64,000 nt of DNA, taken from Fundidesulfovibrio magnetotacticus (lineage in GTDB: Bacteria; Desulfobacterota; Desulfovibrionia; Desulfovibrionales; Desulfovibrionaceae). A program made the translations under genes and the position numbers. The stretch is from the NCBI RefSeq assembly GCF_013019105.1, contig NZ_BLTE01000007.1:124001-188000 (forward strand), in the 5' to 3' direction. Positions within the stretch are counted from its first letter, which is position 1. Each line of letters begins with the position of its first letter. The notes under the pieces are model-generated. The model searched no databases and had not been told where the DNA came from. It worked only from the letters and a program-made list of their open reading frames with translations. Of the stretch, positions 57,581 to 64,000 are shown one piece after another.

Positions 57581-58303
57581 ATGCCCCAGTGGTTCACCAC
57601 CAAGCTCCGGCAGGCCGCCGAGGCCCTGGACAACATCGACGACCCCGAGGCCGTCCTGGACGTGCTGGGCATCCTGGAGGCCCCGCCCATGGAGCTCAAC
57701 TCCGTGGCCCGCATGCAACTCTACGCCGAGACACTGCCCAAGGCCCAGGAGTTCCCCCTGACCCCGGGACAGCGCCACCTGCATTTTCTCTGGGATTATT
57801 TCGACAGGCTGCCCTTGTCGCTCATCGTCCCCTTCTCCATACCGTTCCGGCGCATGGTGGCCAGGAAACTGTTCGGCGCGTGCGGAACGGCCTTCATGGC
57901 CGAGGAGAACGTGCGCTTCAACTTCGGCCGACTGCTCTCGGTGGGCGACAACGTGTTCATCAACCGCAACACGTTCCTGGACACCAAGGGCGGCGTGACC
58001 CTGGGCAACGGCGTGGCCCTGGCCGAGGACGTGCGCATCATCACCCACACCCACGGCGAATCCTCGCACATCGAACGCGAATACAGGCCCGTGGTCATCC
58101 AGGAGTACGCCAAGGTCTATTCCGGGGCCATGATCTTCCCCGGCGTCACCGTGGGTCGTCAGGCCATCGTGGCCGCCGGGGCCCTGGTCACCCACGACGT
58201 GCCCGACAACATGGTCGCGGCCGGACGCCCGGCCAAGGTGCTCCGGGAACGGCGCACCGAAGGCAAAGAGGGCGAGGCCCTGGACCACATCTGGCTGTTC
58301 TGA
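57581..58303 (+). CDS. Left-handed beta-helix acyltransferase
   Basis: A 240-aa trimeric transferase of the maltose/galactoside O-acetyltransferase type. A helical N-terminal half precedes hexapeptide repeats from about residue 115 (LLSVGDNVFINRNTFLDTKG, VTLGNGVALAEDVRIITHTH). The catalytic His is probably in ITHTHGESSH. The end MIFPGVTVGRQAIVAAGALV is typical. Start ATG with AAGGAG 6 bp upstream. Acceptor sugar is unknown. Confidence 0.85.
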   Translation: MPQWFTTKLRQAAEALDNIDDPEAVLDVLGILEAPPMELNSVARMQLYAETLPKAQEFPLTPGQRHLHFLWDYFDRLPLSLIVPFSIPFRRMVARKLFGACGTAFMAEENVRFNFGRLLSVGDNVFINRNTFLDTKGGVTLGNGVALAEDVRIITHTHGESSHIEREYRPVVIQEYAKVYSGAMIFPGVTVGRQAIVAAGALVTHDVPDNMVAAGRPAKVLRERRTEGKEGEALDHIWLF

Positions 58304-58340
58304 GCCCCCGGGTGCTTCTAGCGAAGCAGGCCCTTGAGAG

Positions 58341-58490
58341 TCACCGTGCGGCCCCTCCCACACGGTAGCGCGCGTCGTCGACCACCCAGCGCCCGCCCTC
58401 CTCCACCAGGAGAAATTCGTAGGGTTCCGCGCCTTTGAAGCCGTTGCTCACCTTCAGCGCGTAGCCCGCGCCGTCGGCGGGCGGGACGCC
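58341..58490 (-). pseudogene. Remnant of a small exported protein gene
   Basis: Translating the minus strand up to the TGA at 58343 gives a tail reading GYALKVSNGFKGAEPYEFLL and then EGGRWVVDDARYRVGG, which looks like the C-terminus of a DUF3828/NTF2-like protein. No start or N-terminal half lies upstream: the frame runs into the AraC-GyrI gene in another register. It appears to be a gene fragment left by deletion. Confidence 0.45.
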
Positions 58491-58518
58491 CTCGCCCCGC
58501 CCGGGGTTTCGGCCTGGC

Positions 58519-59409
58519 CTACCTGTCCGCCAGGGGCACGTTGATCTCGGTGAGCAGCTCCGCCGGGGGCGTGGTCTCGGGGCTGTTCAGGTACTCCTCG
58601 TAGCCGGGGCGCGGCGCGGGCTCGCGGCCGGACTGCGGCAGCCACACGCCGTAGAGCCACATGTAGACCTTCTCCGCCTCCTCGTACGGCCCCTTGTGGA
58701 GCACCACGGCGTACTCGCCGCCGGGCAGGTCCATCACGGCCAACTCGCCCTCGGGCTGGAACTCCGGCCCCACGGTGACGCAGGCGTCGTAGCGGATCAG
58801 CTCCGGCGCGGTGGAGGAGGGGTCGTCGTGCCCCACGCCCAGGTAGCGCGCCCCGGGTCGGAAGAGGCCCTTGGGCCCGGCCAGGGCCATGAGTCTGTTC
58901 CAGGCCTCCGTGGCCGACTGCCGGTAGGGTCCGGTGGCGCGGGCATAGGCCACGCGCAAAGGCTCTTTGCGCACGATGGTCACGTCCATGTCGATGGCTC
59001 CCGTGAGATGGTAGTTGAGGAAGTCTTCCGGAAAGGGGAAGAGCCGGGCCACATGTTCCTGGCGGCGGCGGCGCGCCAGACGGCGGAAGCCGCTGGGCGA
59101 CTCCCCGTACTGGGTCCGGAAGGCCCGGCTGAAGGCCTCCGGGGCCTCGTAGCCCGCCTCCAGGGCGGCCTCGGTGACGCTCATGCCGGAGAACTCCAGG
59201 CGGATGGCCGCCCGGGTCAGGCGCAGGCGGCGGATGTGCGCCCCGATGGTCTCGCCCGTCATGCCCAGGAAGATGCGGTGGAAATGGAAGGGCGAAAACC
59301 CCGCGACCCGGGCCAGCCCCCCCAGGGTAAGCTCCTCGTCCAGGTGCTCCTGGATGTGGGCGAGCACCGCCAGCAGGCGGCGACGGTATCCGGTGCGGGT
59401 CGCGTTCAT
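58519..59409 (-). CDS. AraC-family regulator with GyrI-like effector domain
   Basis: A 296-aa protein in the Rob/SoxS-like plan reversed from SbmC: an N-terminal double HTH (ELTLGGLARVAGFSPFHFHR near residue 30 and GYEAPEAFSRAFRTQYGESP near 88) and a C-terminal GyrI-like domain from about 140 (DVTIVRKEPLRVAYARATGP). Such regulators sense small amphipathic compounds. The ATG at 59409 has AGGAGG 7 bp upstream. It is divergent from the CDF transporter gene, a plausible target. Confidence 0.88.
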   Translation of the reverse strand: MNATRTGYRRRLLAVLAHIQEHLDEELTLGGLARVAGFSPFHFHRIFLGMTGETIGAHIRRLRLTRAAIRLEFSGMSVTEAALEAGYEAPEAFSRAFRTQYGESPSGFRRLARRRRQEHVARLFPFPEDFLNYHLTGAIDMDVTIVRKEPLRVAYARATGPYRQSATEAWNRLMALAGPKGLFRPGARYLGVGHDDPSSTAPELIRYDACVTVGPEFQPEGELAVMDLPGGEYAVVLHKGPYEEAEKVYMWLYGVWLPQSGREPAPRPGYEEYLNSPETTPPAELLTEINVPLADR

Positions 59410-59541
59410 GAGGACGCCTCCTAGCACGACCGTCCGGAGCCTGCCTGACTTTTTTTGCCCCGCCCGACGACGCCGTGAAATCGGGAGCGAAAATCATCAT
59501 CACGCCTTCCCATGCTCCCCGTCAGGGGCTATGCGTCCGGC

Positions 59542-60996
59542 ATGGACGAAAAGCACCTCGCAGACCGGGAAAAGGCCTCGGCCGCCCTCTCCTCCGTGGC
59601 GGCCGCCGTGTTTCTCACGGCCATGAAGATCGTGGTGGGGCTCTCCACCAACTCCCTGGGCATCCTCTCCGAGGCCGCCCACTCAGGGCTGGACCTGGTG
59701 GCCGCCGCCCTCACCTACTTCGCCGTGCGCTACTCCTCCCTGCCCGCCGACGAGCGCCACCCCTACGGCCACGGCAAGGCCGAAAACCTCTCGGCCCTGG
59801 TGGAGACGCTGTTGCTGCTGGTCACGTGCATCTGGATCGTGCGGGAATCGGTGGAACGGCTCTTCTACCACCCCGAGGCGGTGGAGGTGACCTGGTGGAG
59901 CTTCGGGGTGATGGCCGTGTCCATCGTCATCGACATCACGCGCTCCCGGATGCTGGCGCGCATGGCCGAAAAGCACAAAAGCCAGGCCCTGGAGGCCGAC
60001 GCCCTGCACTTCGCCACGGACGTGTGGTCCTCGGCCGTGGTGCTCCTGGGCCTTGGGCTGGTGTGGCTGGCCGGGCAACTGCCGGAGGGCTCTGCCTGGA
60101 GGCCCTTCCTGGAGCGCGGCGACGCCGTGGCGGCCCTGGGCGTGTGCGTCATCGTGGTGCGCGTGAGCGTGAAGCTCGGGCGTGAGGCCGTGGACGTGCT
60201 CCTGGACGGCGGCTCCCAGGCCCTGGTGGAGGACATCCGCGCCGCCCTGCGAGACATCCCCGGGGTGCGCGGCGTGCCCCAGGTGCGCGCCCGGCTCTCG
60301 GGGCCGTCGACCTTCGTGGACCTTACCCTGGACGTGGCCCGCCAGGACAGCTTCGAGGAGGCCCACCGCATCGGGGCCAGGGCCGAGGAGGCCGTGAAGC
60401 AGACCCTGCCCGGGGCCGACGTGGTGGTGCACCTCAAGCCCGCCGCCGCCGAGGAGCAGGGCCTGCACGAGGCCGTGCGCTCGCTCGCCGCGCGCCACGC
60501 CGTGGGCGTGCACGGCCTGCGCATCTGGCGCTCTCCCGGCGGGCTGCAGATGGAGATGCACGTGGAGGTGCCCGACGGGCTCTCCCTGGCCAAGGCCCAC
60601 GAGATGGTCACGGACTTCGAGAACGCCGTGCGCGCGGCCCTGCCCGACCCCGTGCGCATCACCAGCCACATCGAGCCCGTGGCGGACGCCGCGCTGGAGA
60701 AGCGCGTGAAGCCCTGCCGCGAGGAGGCCATCCGCCGCAAGGTGGAGGAGCTCATGGCGGGCCTGGACGGCGTCACCGACTGCCACGGCCTGGCCGTGCA
60801 GCGCCTGGGCGACAAGTATTCCGTGAGCTTCCACTGCCGCATGGACCCGGCAACCCCCATCGGCCAGGCCCACGACATGACCGCGCGCATGGAGGACATG
60901 GTGCGCGCCGCCGTGCAGGACGTGGGCCGCGTGGTGATCCACGCGGAGCCCGAGCCGGGCGCGTTCGTGAAGGGCTATCCGGCCGCCGGGCCGTAG
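59542..60996 (+). CDS. Cation diffusion facilitator with three tandem C-terminal modules
   Basis: A 484-aa CDF transporter. Six helices fill residues about 15-215. The metal-site motifs are SEAAHSGLDLVAAALTYF (HxxxD) near residue 45 and DALHFATDVWSSAV near 155. The C-terminal part holds three ZT_dimer-like units, residues about 225-305, 310-390 and 398-475, instead of one. An ATG 30 bp upstream is also possible. Zinc, iron or manganese export is likely for the family; metal is not fixed by sequence. Confidence 0.85.
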   Translation: MDEKHLADREKASAALSSVAAAVFLTAMKIVVGLSTNSLGILSEAAHSGLDLVAAALTYFAVRYSSLPADERHPYGHGKAENLSALVETLLLLVTCIWIVRESVERLFYHPEAVEVTWWSFGVMAVSIVIDITRSRMLARMAEKHKSQALEADALHFATDVWSSAVVLLGLGLVWLAGQLPEGSAWRPFLERGDAVAALGVCVIVVRVSVKLGREAVDVLLDGGSQALVEDIRAALRDIPGVRGVPQVRARLSGPSTFVDLTLDVARQDSFEEAHRIGARAEEAVKQTLPGADVVVHLKPAAAEEQGLHEAVRSLAARHAVGVHGLRIWRSPGGLQMEMHVEVPDGLSLAKAHEMVTDFENAVRAALPDPVRITSHIEPVADAALEKRVKPCREEAIRRKVEELMAGLDGVTDCHGLAVQRLGDKYSVSFHCRMDPATPIGQAHDMTARMEDMVRAAVQDVGRVVIHAEPEPGAFVKGYPAAGP

Positions 60997-61009
60997 GCCG
61001 GCTGCCGCG

Positions 61010-62041
61010 TCAGGCCGGATCGGGGCAGGTCGCCCCGGCCGCGCCCTCCCTCCCCTTGCCCACGCCCGCGAAGCATCCCTCGCGCACCAGTATCAGGAAG
61101 GAGTCGAAGCATTCGGCGTGGAACTGCGTGCCGCGGCCGCCGCTCATGATGGTCAGGGTTTCCTCCAGGGGCAGGCCCCTGCGGTAGGGCCGGTCGCTCA
61201 TGAGGGCCTCGAAGACGTCGGCGATGGAGAGGATGTGCGCCAGGAAGTGGATCTCCCCGCCCGAGAGGCCCCGGGGGTAGCCTTTGCCGTCGGGGCGCTC
61301 GTGGTGGCAGTGGATGATCTCGGCGGCCTCGCGCAGGCTGGGGATGGGCGCGAGGATGCGCGCCCCGGCCTGGGGGTGGGTCTTGATGACGGCGAATTCC
61401 TCCTCGGTGAGCCGCGCGGGCTTCTGGAGGATGGCGTCGGGGATGCCGATCTTGCCGATGTCGTGGAGCTTACCCGCGATGAAGAGCTGCCTGATGTCCG
61501 CCCTGGGGATGCCCATGCGCGCGGCGATCTTCACGGCCACGCGCGCGGCGGCCACGGAGTGGGTGCGCGTGCAGTTGTCGCGCGCGTCCAGGGCCTGGGC
61601 CAGGCTCACGATGCTGCGCACCAGCAGGTTCTTCTCCAGCCTCACCAGCCTGCGTTCGGAAAGCTCCTGGAGCCGGGCCTCCTCCTGGAGCCGGGAGAGC
61701 ACAATGAACAGCTGCTCGGGCTTGAAGGGCTTGGTGAGAAACGCCGCGGCCTGAAGCTCGCGCATGGCGTTGAAGTTCTCGGCGGTGTCGTGGGCGCTCA
61801 TGGCCACGAAGGGGATGCGGCTGTAGCGGCCGTGGGCCATGAGCTTGCGCCGCAGCTTCTTGCCGTCCATCTCGGGCATCTGGAGGTCGCACAGGATCAC
61901 GTCCACGGGGCGGGACTTGATCACCTCCACGGCCTCGCGGCCGTTGTACGCCGTGTGGACGTGGTAGCGCGCGGCCGAAAGGGCCGTCTTCAGGTAGTGG
62001 ACGAGCGAGGGAGAATCGTCGACCACCAGAATGCTCGGCAT
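61010..62041 (-). CDS. Response regulator with HD-GYP output domain
   Basis: A 343-aa two-domain protein. The receiver (residues 3-120) has SILVVDDSPSL, the phospho-acceptor Asp in VDVILCDLQMPEMDGKK and FLTKPFKPEQ. The HD-GYP domain (about 145-320) carries GKLHDIGKIGIPDAIL near residue 190 and HCHHERPDGKGYPRGLSGGE near 245, all ligands of a cyclic-di-GMP phosphodiesterase. It is read together with comEC downstream of it on the minus strand only if a 128-bp gap is crossed. Confidence 0.92.
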   Translation of the reverse strand: MPSILVVDDSPSLVHYLKTALSAARYHVHTAYNGREAVEVIKSRPVDVILCDLQMPEMDGKKLRRKLMAHGRYSRIPFVAMSAHDTAENFNAMRELQAAAFLTKPFKPEQLFIVLSRLQEEARLQELSERRLVRLEKNLLVRSIVSLAQALDARDNCTRTHSVAAARVAVKIAARMGIPRADIRQLFIAGKLHDIGKIGIPDAILQKPARLTEEEFAVIKTHPQAGARILAPIPSLREAAEIIHCHHERPDGKGYPRGLSGGEIHFLAHILSIADVFEALMSDRPYRRGLPLEETLTIMSGGRGTQFHAECFDSFLILVREGCFAGVGKGREGAAGATCPDPA

Positions 62042-62169
62042 TGACGCGAATGACACGCTCACCCCCACGAGGTTCCGGCTCCGCGTAGGTCCCCGGAAAA
62101 GGCTTAATCCACCATACGCAAGAATCGTCCCCCATGAAAGAGGTTTCCCTCTGCCGACGACCGCGCGCG

Positions 62170-64000
62170 TCAGCGACCCCGCACGCCCCGGACAATCGCC
62201 GGGGCTTCCGCGGAGGCCCAGCGCGCCGTGACCGCTCCCTCGCGCGCCGTCTCGAGAACCCGCATCCCCGCTTCGCCCAAGGCACGCGACACCTCCGCCG
62301 CCGGGAACCCGAAGGCGTTCCCCCGGCCGCAACTTATCAAGCCCCACTTCGCCCCCGCCGCCCCGTAGAACCCCGGCGCCAGGGCCGAGCGGCTGCCGTG
62401 GTGCGCCACCACGAGCACCTCGGCCGAAAGATCGCGCCCCGAAGCCGCCAACCCCTCCAGCACCGCGCTCCCGGCGTCGCCCGGGAGCAGCGCCAGGCCC
62501 CTGCCGCGCCAGACCAGACGCAGCACCAGTGAGGCGTCGTTTCCCGTAAGCGCCGTGCCCGCCGGGGGGCCGAGCACCTCCAGCTCCAGGCCCTCGGCCA
62601 GGACGATGCGCTCCCCGGCGCGCCACGCGCGGGGTTCGAGCCCGCTTTGGGCCACGGCGCGCGCGAAATCCGAGGACCCCGGCCAGAAGCCGTTGCCCGC
62701 CAGGAAGCCCACGCGGTAGTTGGAGAGCAGGTAGGCCGCCCCGGCCGTGTGGTCCTTGTCGGGATGGGAGAGCGCGATGCCCTCCAGCGCCGGAAAGCGC
62801 CCCCAGGTGAGCGCGGGCGAGAGCACCGCGCGCCCGGGATCGAACGACGGCGACGCCGTGCCGCCCGCGTCCACCAGCCAGCGCCGCCCGCCCCGGGCCT
62901 CCACCACCAGGGCCTGGCCCTGGCCCACGTCGAGCATGGTCAGCGACACGGCGTCGCGGCTCTGCTCCCAGGCGCGCCACAGCCAGGGGCCGCCCAGAAG
63001 GCACAGGCAAAGCGCGCACCACGCCACCGCGCGCCGCGCCCCCATGCGCCGCGCATAGGCCAGCCCGCCCAGCAGGAGCCAGTAGCCCAGCGCCTCCGGG
63101 GACCACGGGCGGTACACCGGATGCACCGCCAGCCAGCCCCTGGCGTCCATGAAGCGCAGGCTCTCGAAAAGCAGCGCGCACAACCCCGCCGAGGCGCGCA
63201 GCAGGGCGTCGCCCATGGCCGGCCACCACGTGGCGCAGAGCGCCCCCAGGTAGGCCAGGGGCTGGGCCGCCCACTCCACCACCGGGGTCCAGAGCAGGTT
63301 CAAATAGAGATGCGCCCCGGCCTCCCCGAACACCGAGGCCTGGATGGGCAGCACGGCCAGCTGCGCCGCCAGCGTCACGGCGATCCAGCCCGGCAGGACA
63401 AGGGCCGCCAGACGCCAGGCCCCCCCGCCCCGCAGCGCGTCCGCCACGGGCAGGGCCAGGGGGGCCAGGAGCACCAGCCCGGCCACGGCCGCCGCCGAAA
63501 GCTGGAGCCCCACGTCGAACACGCAGAGCGGATCGAGCGCGAACATGACAGCCAGGGCGAAGAACAGCCCGTCCAGCAGCACCCCCGTGCGCCCCAGCAG
63601 CAGAAGCCAGCCCCACGCCCCGAACATGAGCGCCGCGCGCACCAGGGACGGCTCGAAGCGGCCCAGCCAGAGATACCCCGCCACCAGCGGCGCGCCAAGC
63701 AGCACCGCCAGCCGGGGCCGGGGAACGCGCAGGAGAAGCCCGGGCCAGGCCGCCCCCGCCAGCCAGGCCAGGGCCCAGCCCATGGCCGCCACGGCCGCAA
63801 GGTTCATGCCCGAGACGGCCAGCAGGTGGGCCAGGGAAGCGCGGCGCACGCGGTCCAGGTCGGACGGGTCCACGCCGGATCGGTCGCCCGTGACGAGCCC
63901 CAGCACCATGCCCCCGGCCGAATCGCCCCCCGCGCCCCTCAGGATGGCCTCGCGCAGCCGCCCGCGCCAGGCCTCCAGGGCTGAGGGGTCGGCCTGCCGG
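62170..64000 (-). CDS. comEC: ComEC/Rec2 DNA-uptake channel, 3' part (cut by window edge)
   Basis: At least 609 residues are visible; the frame stays open to the window edge (WRGRLREAILRGAGGDSAGG precedes the first internal ATG). The competence domain has VRRASLAHLLAVSGMNLAAV and many helices. The C-terminal metallo-beta-lactamase-like domain has ALSHPDKDHTAGAAYLLSNY and VVAHHGSRSALAPG. ComEC transports single-stranded DNA across the inner membrane in natural transformation. No other com gene is in the window. Confidence 0.92.
   Translation of the reverse strand, partial: RQADPSALEAWRGRLREAILRGAGGDSAGGMVLGLVTGDRSGVDPSDLDRVRRASLAHLLAVSGMNLAAVAAMGWALAWLAGAAWPGLLLRVPRPRLAVLLGAPLVAGYLWLGRFEPSLVRAALMFGAWGWLLLLGRTGVLLDGLFFALAVMFALDPLCVFDVGLQLSAAAVAGLVLLAPLALPVADALRGGGAWRLAALVLPGWIAVTLAAQLAVLPIQASVFGEAGAHLYLNLLWTPVVEWAAQPLAYLGALCATWWPAMGDALLRASAGLCALLFESLRFMDARGWLAVHPVYRPWSPEALGYWLLLGGLAYARRMGARRAVAWCALCLCLLGGPWLWRAWEQSRDAVSLTMLDVGQGQALVVEARGGRRWLVDAGGTASPSFDPGRAVLSPALTWGRFPALEGIALSHPDKDHTAGAAYLLSNYRVGFLAGNGFWPGSSDFARAVAQSGLEPRAWRAGERIVLAEGLELEVLGPPAGTALTGNDASLVLRLVWRGRGLALLPGDAGSAVLEGLAASGRDLSAEVLVVAHHGSRSALAPGFYGAAGAKWGLISCGRGNAFGFPAAEVSRALGEAGMRVLETAREGAVTARWASAEAPAIVRGVRGR

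Overview
The window is a high-GC, gene-dense bacterial chromosome segment. It most resembles a sulfate-reducing delta-proteobacterium of the Desulfovibrio/Fundidesulfovibrio group. The main pointers are a ferredoxin of the Desulfovibrio africanus ferredoxin III type with an Asp in place of one cluster cysteine (38345-38533), a very large FAD/4Fe-4S/CCG-domain lactate- or glycolate-type oxidoreductase (44535-48110), a second small ferredoxin, and dispersed extragenic repeats typical of that group. No rRNA or tRNA gene, CRISPR array, transposase or complete prophage was recognised. The assignment is inference from gene content, not a database match.

Layout. 1-2409: the 3' end of trpA, an EamA-type transporter and a PaaK-like CoA ligase (+). 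2504-10192: a long minus-strand block with a GntR regulator, class V aminotransferase, DUF1844 protein, argC, an EAL-HDOD signalling protein, an SGNH hydrolase and a GT-C membrane glycosyltransferase. 10356-15411: a small membrane protein, pyk, gph, an XRE-type HTH protein, a zinc-ribbon membrane protein, a ferredoxin, a Tat-exported nitroreductase-like protein and a small hypothetical. 15659-17212: a minus-strand pair that looks acquired, with a degenerate zincin-like protein followed by an AT-rich small lipoprotein. 17927-19501: amt-glnK. 19611-23626: an HSDR_N-like protein with altered catalytic residues, then a patatin-like lipase paired with a large lipoprotein.

23827-37000: an aspartate-type aminotransferase, glucokinase, a CX4R phosphatase-like protein, an MscS channel, a LysE exporter, the putrescine pair aguB-aguA, an S24/LexA-type repressor, an MFS permease, and envelope proteins (SPOR, NlpC/P60, MltB). 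37080-44356: a GT-A glycosyltransferase, the FdIII-like ferredoxin, a YkgJ/127-aa/TPR cassette, a second GT-C glycosyltransferase, and an AraC regulator overlapping an Abm-type monooxygenase. 44535-52295: the fused oxidoreductase, ruvX-mltG and zwf-pgl. 52295-56540: a 126-bp inverted-repeat element, then a TtuB-like/TtuA-like/GspG-like minus operon, a CheY-like regulator, an M50 protease and trpS. 56971-64000: a ZraP/CpxP-like metal-associated protein behind an unusual symmetric operator, a left-handed-beta-helix acyltransferase, an AraC-GyrI regulator, a three-module CDF transporter, an HD-GYP response regulator and the 3' portion of comEC.

Together the genes are mostly housekeeping: glucose entry and oxidation by glk, zwf, pgl and pyk; nitrogen uptake by amt-glnK; arginine and putrescine synthesis by argC, aguB and aguA; and cell-wall remodelling. 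The less ordinary parts are the 15.7-17.2 kb cassette, the patatin-lipoprotein operon, the TtuA/TtuB-like operon, the GTGCAA/TTGCAC operator at 56785-56849 and a family of dispersed repeats seen at five intergenic sites.
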